43,421 nt of DNA from Flavobacteriales bacterium (lineage in GTDB: Bacteria; Bacteroidota; Bacteroidia; NS11-12g; UBA955): positions 1 through 43,421 of the forward strand of contig CANHQZ010000015.1 of assembly GCA_947463125.1 (NCBI GenBank). The letters run 5' to 3'. Under the pieces are notes generated by a model, which saw nothing but the letters and a program-made list of their open reading frames with translations, ran no database searches and was not told the origin of the DNA. Position 1 is the first letter of the stretch. Every line of letters starts with the position of its first letter. Both the position numbers and the translations under genes were made by a program. This document shows, piece by piece, positions 32,480-42,729 of the stretch.

Positions 32480-33191
32480 AAAAGAGATACGCAGTTTTTT
32501 GAGTTCGCTCATTGCCTATGTGGTGATGCTCGTATTTCTGGGTGCTACCGGCCTGTTTATGTGGGTAATCAAAGGCAATTCTGTGTTTGATCTGGGCCTG
32601 GCAAGCATGCAGGTGATGTTTGAGATGGCGCCTTACATTTTTATCTTCCTGATTTCCGCCATCACCATGCGCAGTTTTTCCGAAGAGAAAAGGCTTGGCA
32701 CCTTGGAAACACTGACTACAAGGCCTGTTTCCGATCTGGGAATAATACTGGGCAAGTACTTTGCAGGCGTTTCGCTGCTGCTAATCGCTTTGCTGCCAAC
32801 CCTGGTCTATTATTATAGTATATCGCAGCTCGGCAATCCACAGGGCAATGTAGATACCGGTGCCATGTGGGGCAGCTATTTGGGCCTGGTATTGCTGGGA
32901 ATGGCATACACCGCCATGGGTATTTTTTCATCCGCTGTTACCGATAATCAGATTGTGGCGCTCATATGCAGTATGGCGCTGGGATTCTTTTTTTATGTAG
33001 TGCTTGGTATGATGGGTGATATTTCGGCGCTGGATGCCATCGGCAAAAGCCTGGAATGGTTTAGCCTGGAATACCATTACGACAGCATGAGCCGTGGCGT
33101 GCTGGATACCCGCGACATGATTTACATGCTCAGTTTCAGTGCCCTGTTTATAGGGCTTACCAAAACCGTGTTTGAAAGCAGAAAATGGTGA
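32463..33191 (+). CDS. gldF: Gliding-motility ABC transporter permease GldF
   Basis: This 242-aa ABC-2 permease has about six transmembrane segments and begins MWTIYKKEIRSFLSSLIAYV. The conserved cytoplasmic loop TMRSFSEEKRLGTLETLTTR follows helix 2, as in GldF and other ABC-2 permeases. It overlaps gldA by 17 bp and gldG by 7 bp, so translation of the three is tightly linked. It supplies the membrane channel for GldA. Confidence 0.92.
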   Translation: MWTIYKKEIRSFLSSLIAYVVMLVFLGATGLFMWVIKGNSVFDLGLASMQVMFEMAPYIFIFLISAITMRSFSEEKRLGTLETLTTRPVSDLGIILGKYFAGVSLLLIALLPTLVYYYSISQLGNPQGNVDTGAMWGSYLGLVLLGMAYTAMGIFSSAVTDNQIVALICSMALGFFFYVVLGMMGDISALDAIGKSLEWFSLEYHYDSMSRGVLDTRDMIYMLSFSALFIGLTKTVFESRKW

Positions 33192-34951
33192 TGAAGAAAC
33201 GCAGACTGCATAAAACCCAAAGCTGGCTGGAACTGATGATGGTTCTGGTGGGGCTTGTTGTAATCAATGCCTTGTCTTCTCTTTATTACAAGCGAATTGA
33301 CCTTACCCAGGAAAAACGATATACCCTGAGTGAGACCAGCCGAAAACTGGCCTCTAAAATTGAAGAAAAACTCTATTTCAAGCTGTATCTCGATGGTGAG
33401 ATGAGCGCAAAATTCAAACAGTTGCGCAACGAGATCCGCGATATGGCCTATGAATTCCGCGAAGCCAGCGGAGGAAAAATGGAAATTGAGGTTACCGATC
33501 CACTGAAGGATAAAGATAAAAAAGAAGTAGCCGGTATCCTGGAGAATTTTGCCGAACGAGGCATGGAGCCGATGCGCGATGTGGATATGGAAGATGGTGA
33601 TGAAACACGCATCAAGTACCTGATTCCGGGTGCAGAATGCCTGTACAGGGGTAAAACCATTCCCATACGGTTCATGCAGTTTGATGTTTCCATGGACATG
33701 GAAACCAATATCAAACGCGCTGTAGACAATATTGAATATGAAATGGCCAATGCCCTGCGACAGTGCGTAACGGAAAAGGCCAGAAAAATTGTGGTTGCCG
33801 ACGGCAACGGAGAAATGCTGGATGCCCGAGTAGGGTCATTTGCAACCGAATTGGGCCGGTATTACAACCTTGAGGCGCTTAACCTCAATGTGGCCGATCC
33901 TGAATGTGCAAGACCTTTTGAGGCTCAGCTGAAGGCCGCACCCGACAGTGCTGAAATCGTGCTGCTGCGAAACCTGCAGCGCAGGCTCAACAGTGCCGAT
34001 CTGCTCATGGTTATTAAACCTGAAAAGGATTACTCGCCCGCAGAGTTGTTTTTGATAGATCAGTTTATCATGAAAGGAGGCAAGGTAATGTGGTTGCTGG
34101 ATCCGGTGCATATCGAGATAGACAGCTTTCAGAGCGCCCCTACTGTGATGGCGATGAACAAAGGACTTGAGAATATTACGACAGGTCTTTTCGGTTATGG
34201 AGTAGGACTCAATGCCGATTTGCTGCAGGATATGATGTGCAACCGAATTCCACTCCCTGCCGGGGGAAGAATGCAGCTGGTGTCATTCCCTTACTTTCCT
34301 TTGTTTACAAGCAAAAACACATCCCATATCATAACCAAAAATGTGGGAGCCGTGTGGACACAGTTTCCGGGAACGCTGAAAGTAAAAAAGCGCGATGGCT
34401 TGAATACCACACCATTGCTTCTTTCTTCGGCTTATACAAAAGTTGCCAATGCTCCGGCCACAGTGGAATTGATTACGGTGGCCATGATGAGTACGGATAA
34501 AAACTACGTTAAAACCATGAAGGCCGGTCCTCAGGTAAGCGGGGTGCTGATGGAAGGGAAATTCAAATCGCCCTTTCAATATCAAAAAAGACCGGACCTT
34601 GGATCCTATCTGCCGGAAGGCAAGAGTGCAATGGTGGTTATTTCCGACGGGGATATCATCCGAAATTTTGTGAGCAGCAAGGGCGGAAATTTCCCCACCG
34701 GCTATGATCGCTACAGCCAGATAACCTTTGCCAACCAGAAGTTTCTACAAAACTGCGTGGATTATCTGATTGATGATAACGGTCTCATTGAAATCAGGGC
34801 CAGGGAAACACAGTTGCGCCTGCTGGATCAGGTGAAAGTGAAGGAAGAAAAAACCTACTGGCAATGGTTCAATATCCTGCTGCCACTGGGCTTTATCCTT
34901 TTGCTCGGATTGGTTAACTTTATCATTCGCCAAAGAAAATATACACGCTAA
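33185..34951 (+). CDS. gldG: Gliding-motility ABC transporter component GldG
   Basis: This 588-aa protein has an N-terminal membrane anchor (LELMMVLVGLVVINALSSLY), a large domain beginning with the DLTQEKRYTLSETSRKLASK motif that marks the GldG/ABC_transp_aux family, and a C-terminal transmembrane helix (WFNILLPLGFILLLGLVNFI) followed by RQRKYTR. Two other in-frame starts (33188 and 33191) are equally possible. It ends 2 nt before the ruvA ATG, so ruvA is in the same operon. Confidence 0.92.
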   Translation: MVMKKRRLHKTQSWLELMMVLVGLVVINALSSLYYKRIDLTQEKRYTLSETSRKLASKIEEKLYFKLYLDGEMSAKFKQLRNEIRDMAYEFREASGGKMEIEVTDPLKDKDKKEVAGILENFAERGMEPMRDVDMEDGDETRIKYLIPGAECLYRGKTIPIRFMQFDVSMDMETNIKRAVDNIEYEMANALRQCVTEKARKIVVADGNGEMLDARVGSFATELGRYYNLEALNLNVADPECARPFEAQLKAAPDSAEIVLLRNLQRRLNSADLLMVIKPEKDYSPAELFLIDQFIMKGGKVMWLLDPVHIEIDSFQSAPTVMAMNKGLENITTGLFGYGVGLNADLLQDMMCNRIPLPAGGRMQLVSFPYFPLFTSKNTSHIITKNVGAVWTQFPGTLKVKKRDGLNTTPLLLSSAYTKVANAPATVELITVAMMSTDKNYVKTMKAGPQVSGVLMEGKFKSPFQYQKRPDLGSYLPEGKSAMVVISDGDIIRNFVSSKGGNFPTGYDRYSQITFANQKFLQNCVDYLIDDNGLIEIRARETQLRLLDQVKVKEEKTYWQWFNILLPLGFILLLGLVNFIIRQRKYTR

Positions 34952-34953
34952 TT

Positions 34954-35559
34954 ATGTTTGATTTTATAGAAGGAAATATTGAAAAAATCAGCCCTACCCA
35001 TGTGGTGATTGAAAACGGCGGGATGGGCTATCTCATGTCCATCAGTATTTGTACCTATGAGAAGATAAAATCAAAAAAACTGGCCAGGGTTTTTGTGGAA
35101 CAAACCTTCAAGGTAGAAAATCAAAATCCGGTAGGAATTGTACTTTACGGATTCAGTGAACCGGAGGAAAGAGAAATGTTTCGACTGCTAACCTCTGTGA
35201 GTGGCGTGGGAAATAATACAGGCATACTGATGCTCAGCAGCCTGGATGCGGAAGCCCTGTCCTCGGCCATTTTGAACGGGAATGTAGGATTATTGAAGAG
35301 CATTAAGGGCATTGGTGAAAAAACGGCCCAGCGTATTGTGCTGGAACTGCGCGATAAATTGGGTGGCAAAAAAATAAAAGGCGGGGCAACGATGGTGAAT
35401 CCGGGTGTGTCTGATGCAATGAATGAGGCCTTATCTGCCCTGCTGAGCCTCGGTTACAACAAAGCTGCCGCGGAAAAAGCACTGATGAAGGTAACCGATA
35501 ATGGTAAAACAGTATTAACGGTTGAGGAACTTATTCGTAATTCACTTAAAATATTGTAA
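34954..35559 (+). CDS. ruvA: Holliday junction branch migration protein RuvA
   Basis: This 201-aa protein binds four-way junctions and loads RuvB. It begins MFDFIEGNIEKISPTHVVIE (domain I OB fold). The helix-hairpin-helix pair follows with LLTSVSGVGNNTGILMLSS and LLKSIKGIGEKTAQRIVLEL. The C-terminal domain III (about 150-201, NEALSALLSLGYNKAAAEKA) is the RuvB-contacting part. ruvA immediately upstream of sprA is an arrangement I recall from other Bacteroidota. Confidence 0.97.
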   Translation: MFDFIEGNIEKISPTHVVIENGGMGYLMSISICTYEKIKSKKLARVFVEQTFKVENQNPVGIVLYGFSEPEEREMFRLLTSVSGVGNNTGILMLSSLDAEALSSAILNGNVGLLKSIKGIGEKTAQRIVLELRDKLGGKKIKGGATMVNPGVSDAMNEALSALLSLGYNKAAAEKALMKVTDNGKTVLTVEELIRNSLKIL

Positions 35560-35564
35560 ATTGC
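35557..35564 (+). promoter_or_regulatory. Possible -7 box for sprA
   Basis: TAAATTGC overlaps the ruvA stop codon and resembles TAnnTTTG at most fixed positions. It would give a leader of about 58 nt before sprA. No -33 element is clear, so sprA may equally be read from the gld promoter. Confidence 0.25.
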
Positions 35565-35628
35565 ACCGTTTAACACAAACCTGACAATATAGAGGGAACC
35601 ACTACGTTAACATTTTTCTGTTTTAAGT

Positions 35629-38600
35629 ATGAAGATTTCCGGCCGCAAGGCATGGTTCAGGACAATGTCAGTTTTGCCAATCGGGCTAACCGCCGTATTG
35701 TGCCTGCTGCTGTCGGTCAATAAGGCCTCAGCGCAGACGGATACATCCCTGAAATACAATATCAACGCAGGCAAACCCTGGCAGAAAAACAAATCAATTT
35801 CCAATGTTGATTTGCAGAATCCTATCACCTCTGAATGGAAATACAATCCCAAGACCAATCGGTACGAGGAGTTTAAAACTATTGGAGGAATGGCTTATGC
35901 AACCGGTAAGTCGCTATCGGTAGCAGATTATTTCAAGGAAACTACCCGCAGCGGCAGACTGGACTATTACCGTGAAAAATCTCAGAATGCGAGCTACAAT
36001 ACTGGTTCAGCGGGTAAGGGCAGTATTACTGACTATATCAAAACTGAATTGACCAATCCTACCATCAGCAAGATATTTGGTGAGGGCGGGGTTGATTTCC
36101 AACTGAATGGTTCCGCCATGATTAAACTCGGTGGAAATGTCAATGTGAACCGAAACCCTGCTTTCAGTAAGCGGCAACAGCGGTATTTCGTGCCGGTATT
36201 TGACCAGCAGCTGCAAATAAGTGCCAACGGCTCTGTTGGACAAAATGTGAAGCTCGGCATAAACTACGATACAGAGGCCGCTTTTGAGTTTGATAACCAG
36301 ACAAACCTAGGTTGGAAAGGCAAGCCTGATGGCATTTTGAAGGATGTGCAGGTGGGTAACGTAAGCCTGAACCTGCCTACGCAGCTAATAAAGCCGGCAA
36401 ACAACCTGTTTGGTTTCAGCACCACCATGCAGTTCGGGAAAACCACCGTAAAAACAGTATTTAGCCAAAACAAAGGGCAGAGTACCGAAACGGTACTTCA
36501 GGGTGGGCAGCAGCTTAATGAATTCAGGATAACTTCAGACAATTACGATCAAAACCGTCACTTTTTCCTGGCCCAGTATTTTCAGGAAAATTACAATACA
36601 GCTCTTGAAAACCTACCCATTGTGGCCAGTGGTGTCATTATCAACAGGGTGGAAGTTTGGGTAACCAACCGCAGCGCCAATATTGAAACACCGCGCGATA
36701 TCGTTGTTTTTCATGACCTCGGTGAATCCAAACCTTACAGAAGTAACCTTGGCGGGGTACCGGATCCGGCACCGGACAATGCAGCCAACACACTGTATGC
36801 ACAAATTGCAAATGATAACCTTGTAAGAAAAAACGGTACGTCTGTAGACCGCTTGTTTTCTATCTATCCTAATTTCGAACAGACGGTAGATTTCGATATA
36901 CTCAACAATGCAAGGCAGCTCAACAGCAATGAGTATACGCTGAATGCGCAGCTGGGTTATATTTCATTAAATCAGCCGCTGAACAATGATGAAATTCTTG
37001 CTGTCGCTTTTGAGTATACCCTAAATGGAAAAGTATATACGGTGGGTGAATTCAGCCGTGATGTACCACCGGGTGATCAGCGGATGCTGTACCTGAAAAT
37101 GCTGAAAGGCAACACCATCAGAACACAACTGCCCATGTGGAAGCTGATGATGAAAAACATTTACACCCTTAACACATACAGCCTTTCACTCGAGGATTTC
37201 AAACTGAATGTACTGTATGCCGATGATACCAGCGGTGCGGATTACAACTATCTGCCTGTCCAGAATGCAGTGCCGGCCTTTGCCAATGGCAATCCCCTTA
37301 TCAGGGTATTAGGCCTCGATAAGCTGAACCGCCAGCAGGAAGCAAAGCCGGATGGTATTTTCGATGCCATTGAAGGTCTTACGGTGCAGGCACAGTATGC
37401 CCGCATCATTTTTCCGGTTACTGAACCATTCGGTGATTTTATGAGGAGTAGGTTTGGCGGCAGAACAGACCTTGCAGACTATTATTGTTACGATGCCCTG
37501 TATGACAGCACCAAATGGCTTGCCCAGCAGGATGTGAAGCACAATAAGTTTTTCCTAACAGGAAGTTACAAAAGTCCGAACGGGGCTGAACTTTTTCTCG
37601 GAACCACCAATCTGCAGCGTGGATCTGTGAGGGTAACAGCCAATGGCCGTCCGTTGCAGGAAGGCATGGACTACGAAGTGGATTATGCCCTTGGCCGGGT
37701 ACGTATCATCAACGAGGGGTTACTTCGGGGCGGTGCTGAAATTCGCGCCAGTGCTGATGGTCAGAGCTTTTTCAATATTCAGCAAAAAACCCTTGTGGGT
37801 GGAAGGATTGAGCATAAGTTCAATAAAAACTTGCTGGTGGGAGCTACCGGTTTGCACATGTATGAAAGGCCGCTTACCACCAAAACCAACTTTAACGAAG
37901 AACCCCTGCTTAATACCATTCTGGGTGCTGATTTGGCATACAGCAATAAGTCCAGGTTTATTACCCGCATGGTAGACAGGCTGCCATTCCTGGAAACCAA
38001 GGAGATAAGCCGCATTACCGCATATGGCGAGTTTGCTAAAATTATACCGCATAACCACCGTTCACAGGGCGGTCAGCGTGGCATATCCAACCTCGAGGAC
38101 TTTGAAAATGCCGAATTGCCTAACGATCTGAAGCAGATCTCAAACTGGACCATTGCCAGCGTGCCGCAAAAGCAACCCGACCTGTTTTCAGAAACCCAGG
38201 ATCCGGATAAGCTGAAATGGATGAACAGACATGGCAGTTTGTCCTATTACAGCATTGATCAGCTTTTTTACCGGGAAGAAGATATGCCAGATAACATCAA
38301 GGCGAGGGTGGATGATATTTTAAGCGATCCCTACATGCGTCAGATTGACCAGCGCGAGGTTTTTCCGCAGCGTCAGTTTCCCCCCGGCACGCCAACCTTG
38401 CTTACCACGCTTGATTTGGTATACAGACCATCTGTTCGCGGTTTGTATAATTTCAATGCAGACCCTGCACAGATTGGTTCCAGCGGCAGGCTTCTTCAGC
38501 CCGAACGCAGCTGGGCAGGAATCATGCGACGCATAGACCAAAACGATTTTGAAGCTGCCAACATCGATTATATAGAAATATGGATGATGGATCCGCTTAT

Positions 38601-41600
38601 CAAGAATCCGGGCCTCAAAGGGGAATTGTATCTCCACCTGGGCAGCGTGAGTGAAGATATTTTGCCCGACAGAAGAAAGTCCTTTGAAAACGGCAGACCT
38701 ACTACAGCCGACTACACCAATACCGACACAACAGTCTATGGAATAGTCCCTTCCATACCTCAGATAAACTTTGCATTTAACAACGATCCGGCTACTCTGA
38801 AAGAACAGGATGCAGGGCTTGACGGGATGAATGACGAGCAGGAACGCACCCACTTTGATCAGTCATACCTAAAATTGCTTGAAACCAATTTTGGTGTGAA
38901 TTCGGCCATATACAACCAGGCACTCAATGATCCTGCCAATGACAATTTTGTGCATTACCTGGAAGAAAACTACACTACTGCTGATGCGGATATCATTGGC
39001 CGCTACAGCCGTTTTCAGGGAATGCAGGGCAATTCCAATCCGGATCGGTTTACCGGTAAGTATAACTCCATGCCCAAATCCTCATCAACCACGCCGAATG
39101 ATGAGGACATCAACAGAGATTTTACCCTAAACCAAAGTGAGGATTACTATCAATACCAAATAAAAATCAGTGCTGCGGATTTGCAAATCGGCAAAAACTA
39201 TGTGGCAGATATTGCACGCAAAAGGGTGAAACTGCGCAATGGAAAAGAAGAAGAAATCAACTGGTATCAGTTTAAAATTCCCATTCGCCAGTTCCAAAAA
39301 GCCGTAGGAAATATCAGCGATTTCAAAAGCATACGCTTCATGCGGATGGTGATGACCGGTTTTGCCGACAGCGCAGTACTGAGAATGGGCTATATAAACA
39401 TGGTCAGGGCCGACTGGCGCCGTTACACAAGCTCACTGAAAACCCCCGGTGTCATTGTTCCGCAGGATCCCAATGACAATACAAAATTTGTGGTTTCTAC
39501 CGTAAACATTGAGGAAAACGGGCAGCGGGCTCCTATTTCCTACGTAACGCCGCCCGGTGTGGTACGCGTGCAGAACATGGCTTCTCTGGGAACGGTCCTG
39601 GAAAATGAACAATCCCTGTCACTGGCTACATGCAATATGCTGCCCGGCGATGCCAGAGGTGCTTTTAAAACCACCCAGTTTGATATCAGAAACTATAAGA
39701 ATCTGCAATTGTATGTGCATGCTGAAGCACCCACAGCACCGCAGCTGAAAGACGGTGATGTATCCTGTTTTATTCGCTTTGGAACAGATCTTACCAACAA
39801 CTATTACGAATACGAAATTCCGCTGAAAATTACCCGCGGAAATATTAACAGAGGTACACCCGGAGCAGATAAACAGATTTGGCCGGATGAAAACTTTATT
39901 GATCTGGAAATGGAGCGGCTTTTCCAGCTAAAAATCGATAGGCAAAATGCCGGCTGGCCGATGTCAGCGCCTTTTATCCGCCCGTCGCAAAAAGGGAAAA
40001 TAACTGTACTGGGATTGCCCGATGTAGGAAACATACGGGTAATGATGATTGGTATCAAGAACAATACCGAAGCGCCTCAGTGTTTTGAGGTGTGGGTAAA
40101 CGAGCTGCGTGTAAAAAACATTGCAAACCAAGGCGGCTGGGCTGCGTTGGGCAATGTACAGACAACACTAGCTGATTTTGGAACGGTTAACCTTGCGGGC
40201 AGCATACGAACCATCGGTTTTGGTGATGTAGACAAGAAGCTAAATGAGCGCAGTCTCAGCACCAATATGAATTATGACGTTGCCAGTAACCTCGAGTTGG
40301 GTAAGTTTTTCCCCAAGAAAGCCGGCATCAGTTTCCCCATGTATATCGGTTATTCCGAAAACTACATTCGTCCCAAATTCAATCCCCTGAATCCGGATAT
40401 TGAAATGGCAACCTTCCTGAATGGGATTGTAGACAAGGCTCAGCGCGAAGCTGTGAGAAAAGCCGCTGAGGATTATTCCTCGCTCTACAGTTTAAACTTC
40501 AACAATGTAAGAATTGCTTCAAGACCCGGTAAAAAGGTAATGCCCTGGAGTTTGTCAAACTTCAATGCCACCTACAGTTTTCAGCGCAATTACCGCCGAA
40601 ACCAGCAAATTGAGGAATTCTTCGCCGAAACCACACAGGGCGCACTTGGCTACCAGTATTCAATACCAACGAAGTTCATCAGGCCGTTCAAGAACTTAAA
40701 ACCTCGCTGGCTCAATCCGGTGAAAGAAATTAATTTCAATCTTCTGCCTTCCAATTTCTCGACCCAGTGGCAGGTAAATCGCTTCTACAGCGAGATGCAG
40801 GCAAGAAACAACAACAATTTCCGTCAGATAAACCCGCGTCTCTACGATAAGAATTTCACGCTAAACCGTGTTTACAATGCAAGTCTTCCCTTGTTCAGTT
40901 CACTAACCATTAATTACAATGCTACCGCCAATGCCCGTATTGAAGAGCCTTTTGGCAGCCTTGACACTGCGGGCAGAAGAGAAATGGTGCGGAAGGAGTT
41001 TAGCACGTTAGGCAGAATGACCCGGTTTACGCAGTCTGTAAACGGAAACTATACATTGCCATTTTCCAAGTTTCGCCGTTTTGACTGGATAAACACCAGT
41101 ATCAATTATACCGGCAGTTATGAATGGAACCAGGCACCCCCCGCCTTTGCTTCTTTGGGTAACCGCATCAGCAATGCCCAGGATATCAATGTTCAGGGAC
41201 AGCTAAATTTCCAGAGCCTTTACCAGAAAATACCCTGGCTAAGAGACCTGGAAAAACCATCCAAAAAGAAGGTGGCCAGAGACAAAGAAAAGAAATCAGA
41301 TGAGGAAGTGAAGTATGAGAGTGCCATTGATAAAAGCAAGGAAAGCACCAAAAAAGCAAGCCCTGTTAAAATTGCAGTGGGTAATTTTATCAGCATGTTC
41401 AAAAATGTAGGTTTCAGTTACAGCCTGAAGCAAACTACCGATATGCCCGGTTTCCGGTACAAGCCCGACTATTTTGGTCACAACTTTAAGCATGTGCAAC
41501 CCGGCCTGCCCTTCGTTTTTGGTATGCAGGAAGCGGACATCCGCTACCGACTGGCCCGAACCGGTGCTCTAAATGAAGATATCCGACAAAGTAATTTTTA

Positions 41601-42729
41601 CCGCACTTCTACCACCGAAACATTCACCGGCAATATTACCCTGGAACCCATTAAAAGCCTGAGGATACAGCTGGATCTGAGCATGAACAATATGCAGGGA
41701 ACACAAAGCATTTTCCGATGGGATGGCGCTTCCTGGGTAGATCAGGGACTTACCCAGATGGGCAATTACAATATTACCGGAAACTTCATCCGTACTCATT
41801 TTACCAAAGACAATGTGCTGGGTGATAACCGCATAAATGCCGTGTTTAATCGTTTTCAGGCAAATCGGTATACGGTTGCACAAAAGCTTATGTTTGAGGA
41901 CCAGCGCATTGCCAATCCCCGTGAAGACAGCATAACGCGGTTTCCGCTGGGTTATAGCAAGCAGCAGCAGGATGTACTAATAGGATCTTTCTACGCCACA
42001 TACAGCGGAATGGATCCGGGCCGCACCAATGTGTCGGGTTTCCCGAAAATACCGTTGCCCGGCTGGAACATCAACTATAACGGACTTACGCGAATCAAAG
42101 CTATCGGAAAGATATTTACGAATATCAATTTGAGGCATGGATACAACGGGCGCTATACCATCGGCAGTTTCACGCAAAACCTGCGTTATGACAAGGCTCA
42201 GTCGGTTAAGCATGGTGAAGATTTTGTGCCACAGCACCAGATTGCCGATGTGACCATTTCAGAAGGATTTTTCCCGCTGCTCGGGGTCAATATTGCCACC
42301 CGAAACAACTGGACAGTTTCGTTTGACTACAAACGGGCGCGGGTGCTCAAGCTGTTTGCGGCGCAGTTCAATGTCACCGAAATGCGCAACAATGAAATCC
42401 AGTTTCAGGCAGGATACCGTGTTACCGGTCTCACGCTTCCGATCAAAAGAAACGGCCGAAAACTCTATTTACCCAACGATTTTCGTTTCGATATGACTGT
42501 GAATGTGGCCGATAACATTACCATCACCCGCAAAATAGACCAGAATGATAACCGCGCAACCGCAGGTACCAAGCAGGTTCGCATCGGTCCGGCAGCAACC
42601 TATCAGGTAAACAATAAAATTAACATGGCATTCCGGTACAACAAAACCATCATGTCGCCCCGCATTGCCAATCAGTTTTACACCGCTCTAACCGATTTTG
42701 GATTTGAAATCAGGTATACGCTCAATTAA
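35629..42729 (+). CDS. sprA: T9SS outer-membrane translocon SprA (Sov)
   Basis: This 2366-aa protein has the usual length for SprA, the giant outer-membrane barrel through which type IX cargo leaves the cell. The signal peptide covers residues 1-36 (ending LLSVNKASAQ). Recognisable SprA segments include YIEIWMMDPLIKNPGLKGEL, QRGISNLEDFENAELPNDLK, CFEVWVNELRVKNIANQGGW and the late barrel strands up to FYTALTDFGFEIRYTLN. A very charged, Lys-rich loop (EKPSKKKVARDKEKKSDEEV, about residue 1875) lies on one barrel face. Its 3' end overlaps the probable TTG start of the PorZ-like gene. In other members of the phylum loss of SprA abolishes T9SS secretion and gliding. Confidence 0.96.
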   Translation: MKISGRKAWFRTMSVLPIGLTAVLCLLLSVNKASAQTDTSLKYNINAGKPWQKNKSISNVDLQNPITSEWKYNPKTNRYEEFKTIGGMAYATGKSLSVADYFKETTRSGRLDYYREKSQNASYNTGSAGKGSITDYIKTELTNPTISKIFGEGGVDFQLNGSAMIKLGGNVNVNRNPAFSKRQQRYFVPVFDQQLQISANGSVGQNVKLGINYDTEAAFEFDNQTNLGWKGKPDGILKDVQVGNVSLNLPTQLIKPANNLFGFSTTMQFGKTTVKTVFSQNKGQSTETVLQGGQQLNEFRITSDNYDQNRHFFLAQYFQENYNTALENLPIVASGVIINRVEVWVTNRSANIETPRDIVVFHDLGESKPYRSNLGGVPDPAPDNAANTLYAQIANDNLVRKNGTSVDRLFSIYPNFEQTVDFDILNNARQLNSNEYTLNAQLGYISLNQPLNNDEILAVAFEYTLNGKVYTVGEFSRDVPPGDQRMLYLKMLKGNTIRTQLPMWKLMMKNIYTLNTYSLSLEDFKLNVLYADDTSGADYNYLPVQNAVPAFANGNPLIRVLGLDKLNRQQEAKPDGIFDAIEGLTVQAQYARIIFPVTEPFGDFMRSRFGGRTDLADYYCYDALYDSTKWLAQQDVKHNKFFLTGSYKSPNGAELFLGTTNLQRGSVRVTANGRPLQEGMDYEVDYALGRVRIINEGLLRGGAEIRASADGQSFFNIQQKTLVGGRIEHKFNKNLLVGATGLHMYERPLTTKTNFNEEPLLNTILGADLAYSNKSRFITRMVDRLPFLETKEISRITAYGEFAKIIPHNHRSQGGQRGISNLEDFENAELPNDLKQISNWTIASVPQKQPDLFSETQDPDKLKWMNRHGSLSYYSIDQLFYREEDMPDNIKARVDDILSDPYMRQIDQREVFPQRQFPPGTPTLLTTLDLVYRPSVRGLYNFNADPAQIGSSGRLLQPERSWAGIMRRIDQNDFEAANIDYIEIWMMDPLIKNPGLKGELYLHLGSVSEDILPDRRKSFENGRPTTADYTNTDTTVYGIVPSIPQINFAFNNDPATLKEQDAGLDGMNDEQERTHFDQSYLKLLETNFGVNSAIYNQALNDPANDNFVHYLEENYTTADADIIGRYSRFQGMQGNSNPDRFTGKYNSMPKSSSTTPNDEDINRDFTLNQSEDYYQYQIKISAADLQIGKNYVADIARKRVKLRNGKEEEINWYQFKIPIRQFQKAVGNISDFKSIRFMRMVMTGFADSAVLRMGYINMVRADWRRYTSSLKTPGVIVPQDPNDNTKFVVSTVNIEENGQRAPISYVTPPGVVRVQNMASLGTVLENEQSLSLATCNMLPGDARGAFKTTQFDIRNYKNLQLYVHAEAPTAPQLKDGDVSCFIRFGTDLTNNYYEYEIPLKITRGNINRGTPGADKQIWPDENFIDLEMERLFQLKIDRQNAGWPMSAPFIRPSQKGKITVLGLPDVGNIRVMMIGIKNNTEAPQCFEVWVNELRVKNIANQGGWAALGNVQTTLADFGTVNLAGSIRTIGFGDVDKKLNERSLSTNMNYDVASNLELGKFFPKKAGISFPMYIGYSENYIRPKFNPLNPDIEMATFLNGIVDKAQREAVRKAAEDYSSLYSLNFNNVRIASRPGKKVMPWSLSNFNATYSFQRNYRRNQQIEEFFAETTQGALGYQYSIPTKFIRPFKNLKPRWLNPVKEINFNLLPSNFSTQWQVNRFYSEMQARNNNNFRQINPRLYDKNFTLNRVYNASLPLFSSLTINYNATANARIEEPFGSLDTAGRREMVRKEFSTLGRMTRFTQSVNGNYTLPFSKFRRFDWINTSINYTGSYEWNQAPPAFASLGNRISNAQDINVQGQLNFQSLYQKIPWLRDLEKPSKKKVARDKEKKSDEEVKYESAIDKSKESTKKASPVKIAVGNFISMFKNVGFSYSLKQTTDMPGFRYKPDYFGHNFKHVQPGLPFVFGMQEADIRYRLARTGALNEDIRQSNFYRTSTTETFTGNITLEPIKSLRIQLDLSMNNMQGTQSIFRWDGASWVDQGLTQMGNYNITGNFIRTHFTKDNVLGDNRINAVFNRFQANRYTVAQKLMFEDQRIANPREDSITRFPLGYSKQQQDVLIGSFYATYSGMDPGRTNVSGFPKIPLPGWNINYNGLTRIKAIGKIFTNINLRHGYNGRYTIGSFTQNLRYDKAQSVKHGEDFVPQHQIADVTISEGFFPLLGVNIATRNNWTVSFDYKRARVLKLFAAQFNVTEMRNNEIQFQAGYRVTGLTLPIKRNGRKLYLPNDFRFDMTVNVADNITITRKIDQNDNRATAGTKQVRIGPAATYQVNNKINMAFRYNKTIMSPRIANQFYTALTDFGFEIRYTLN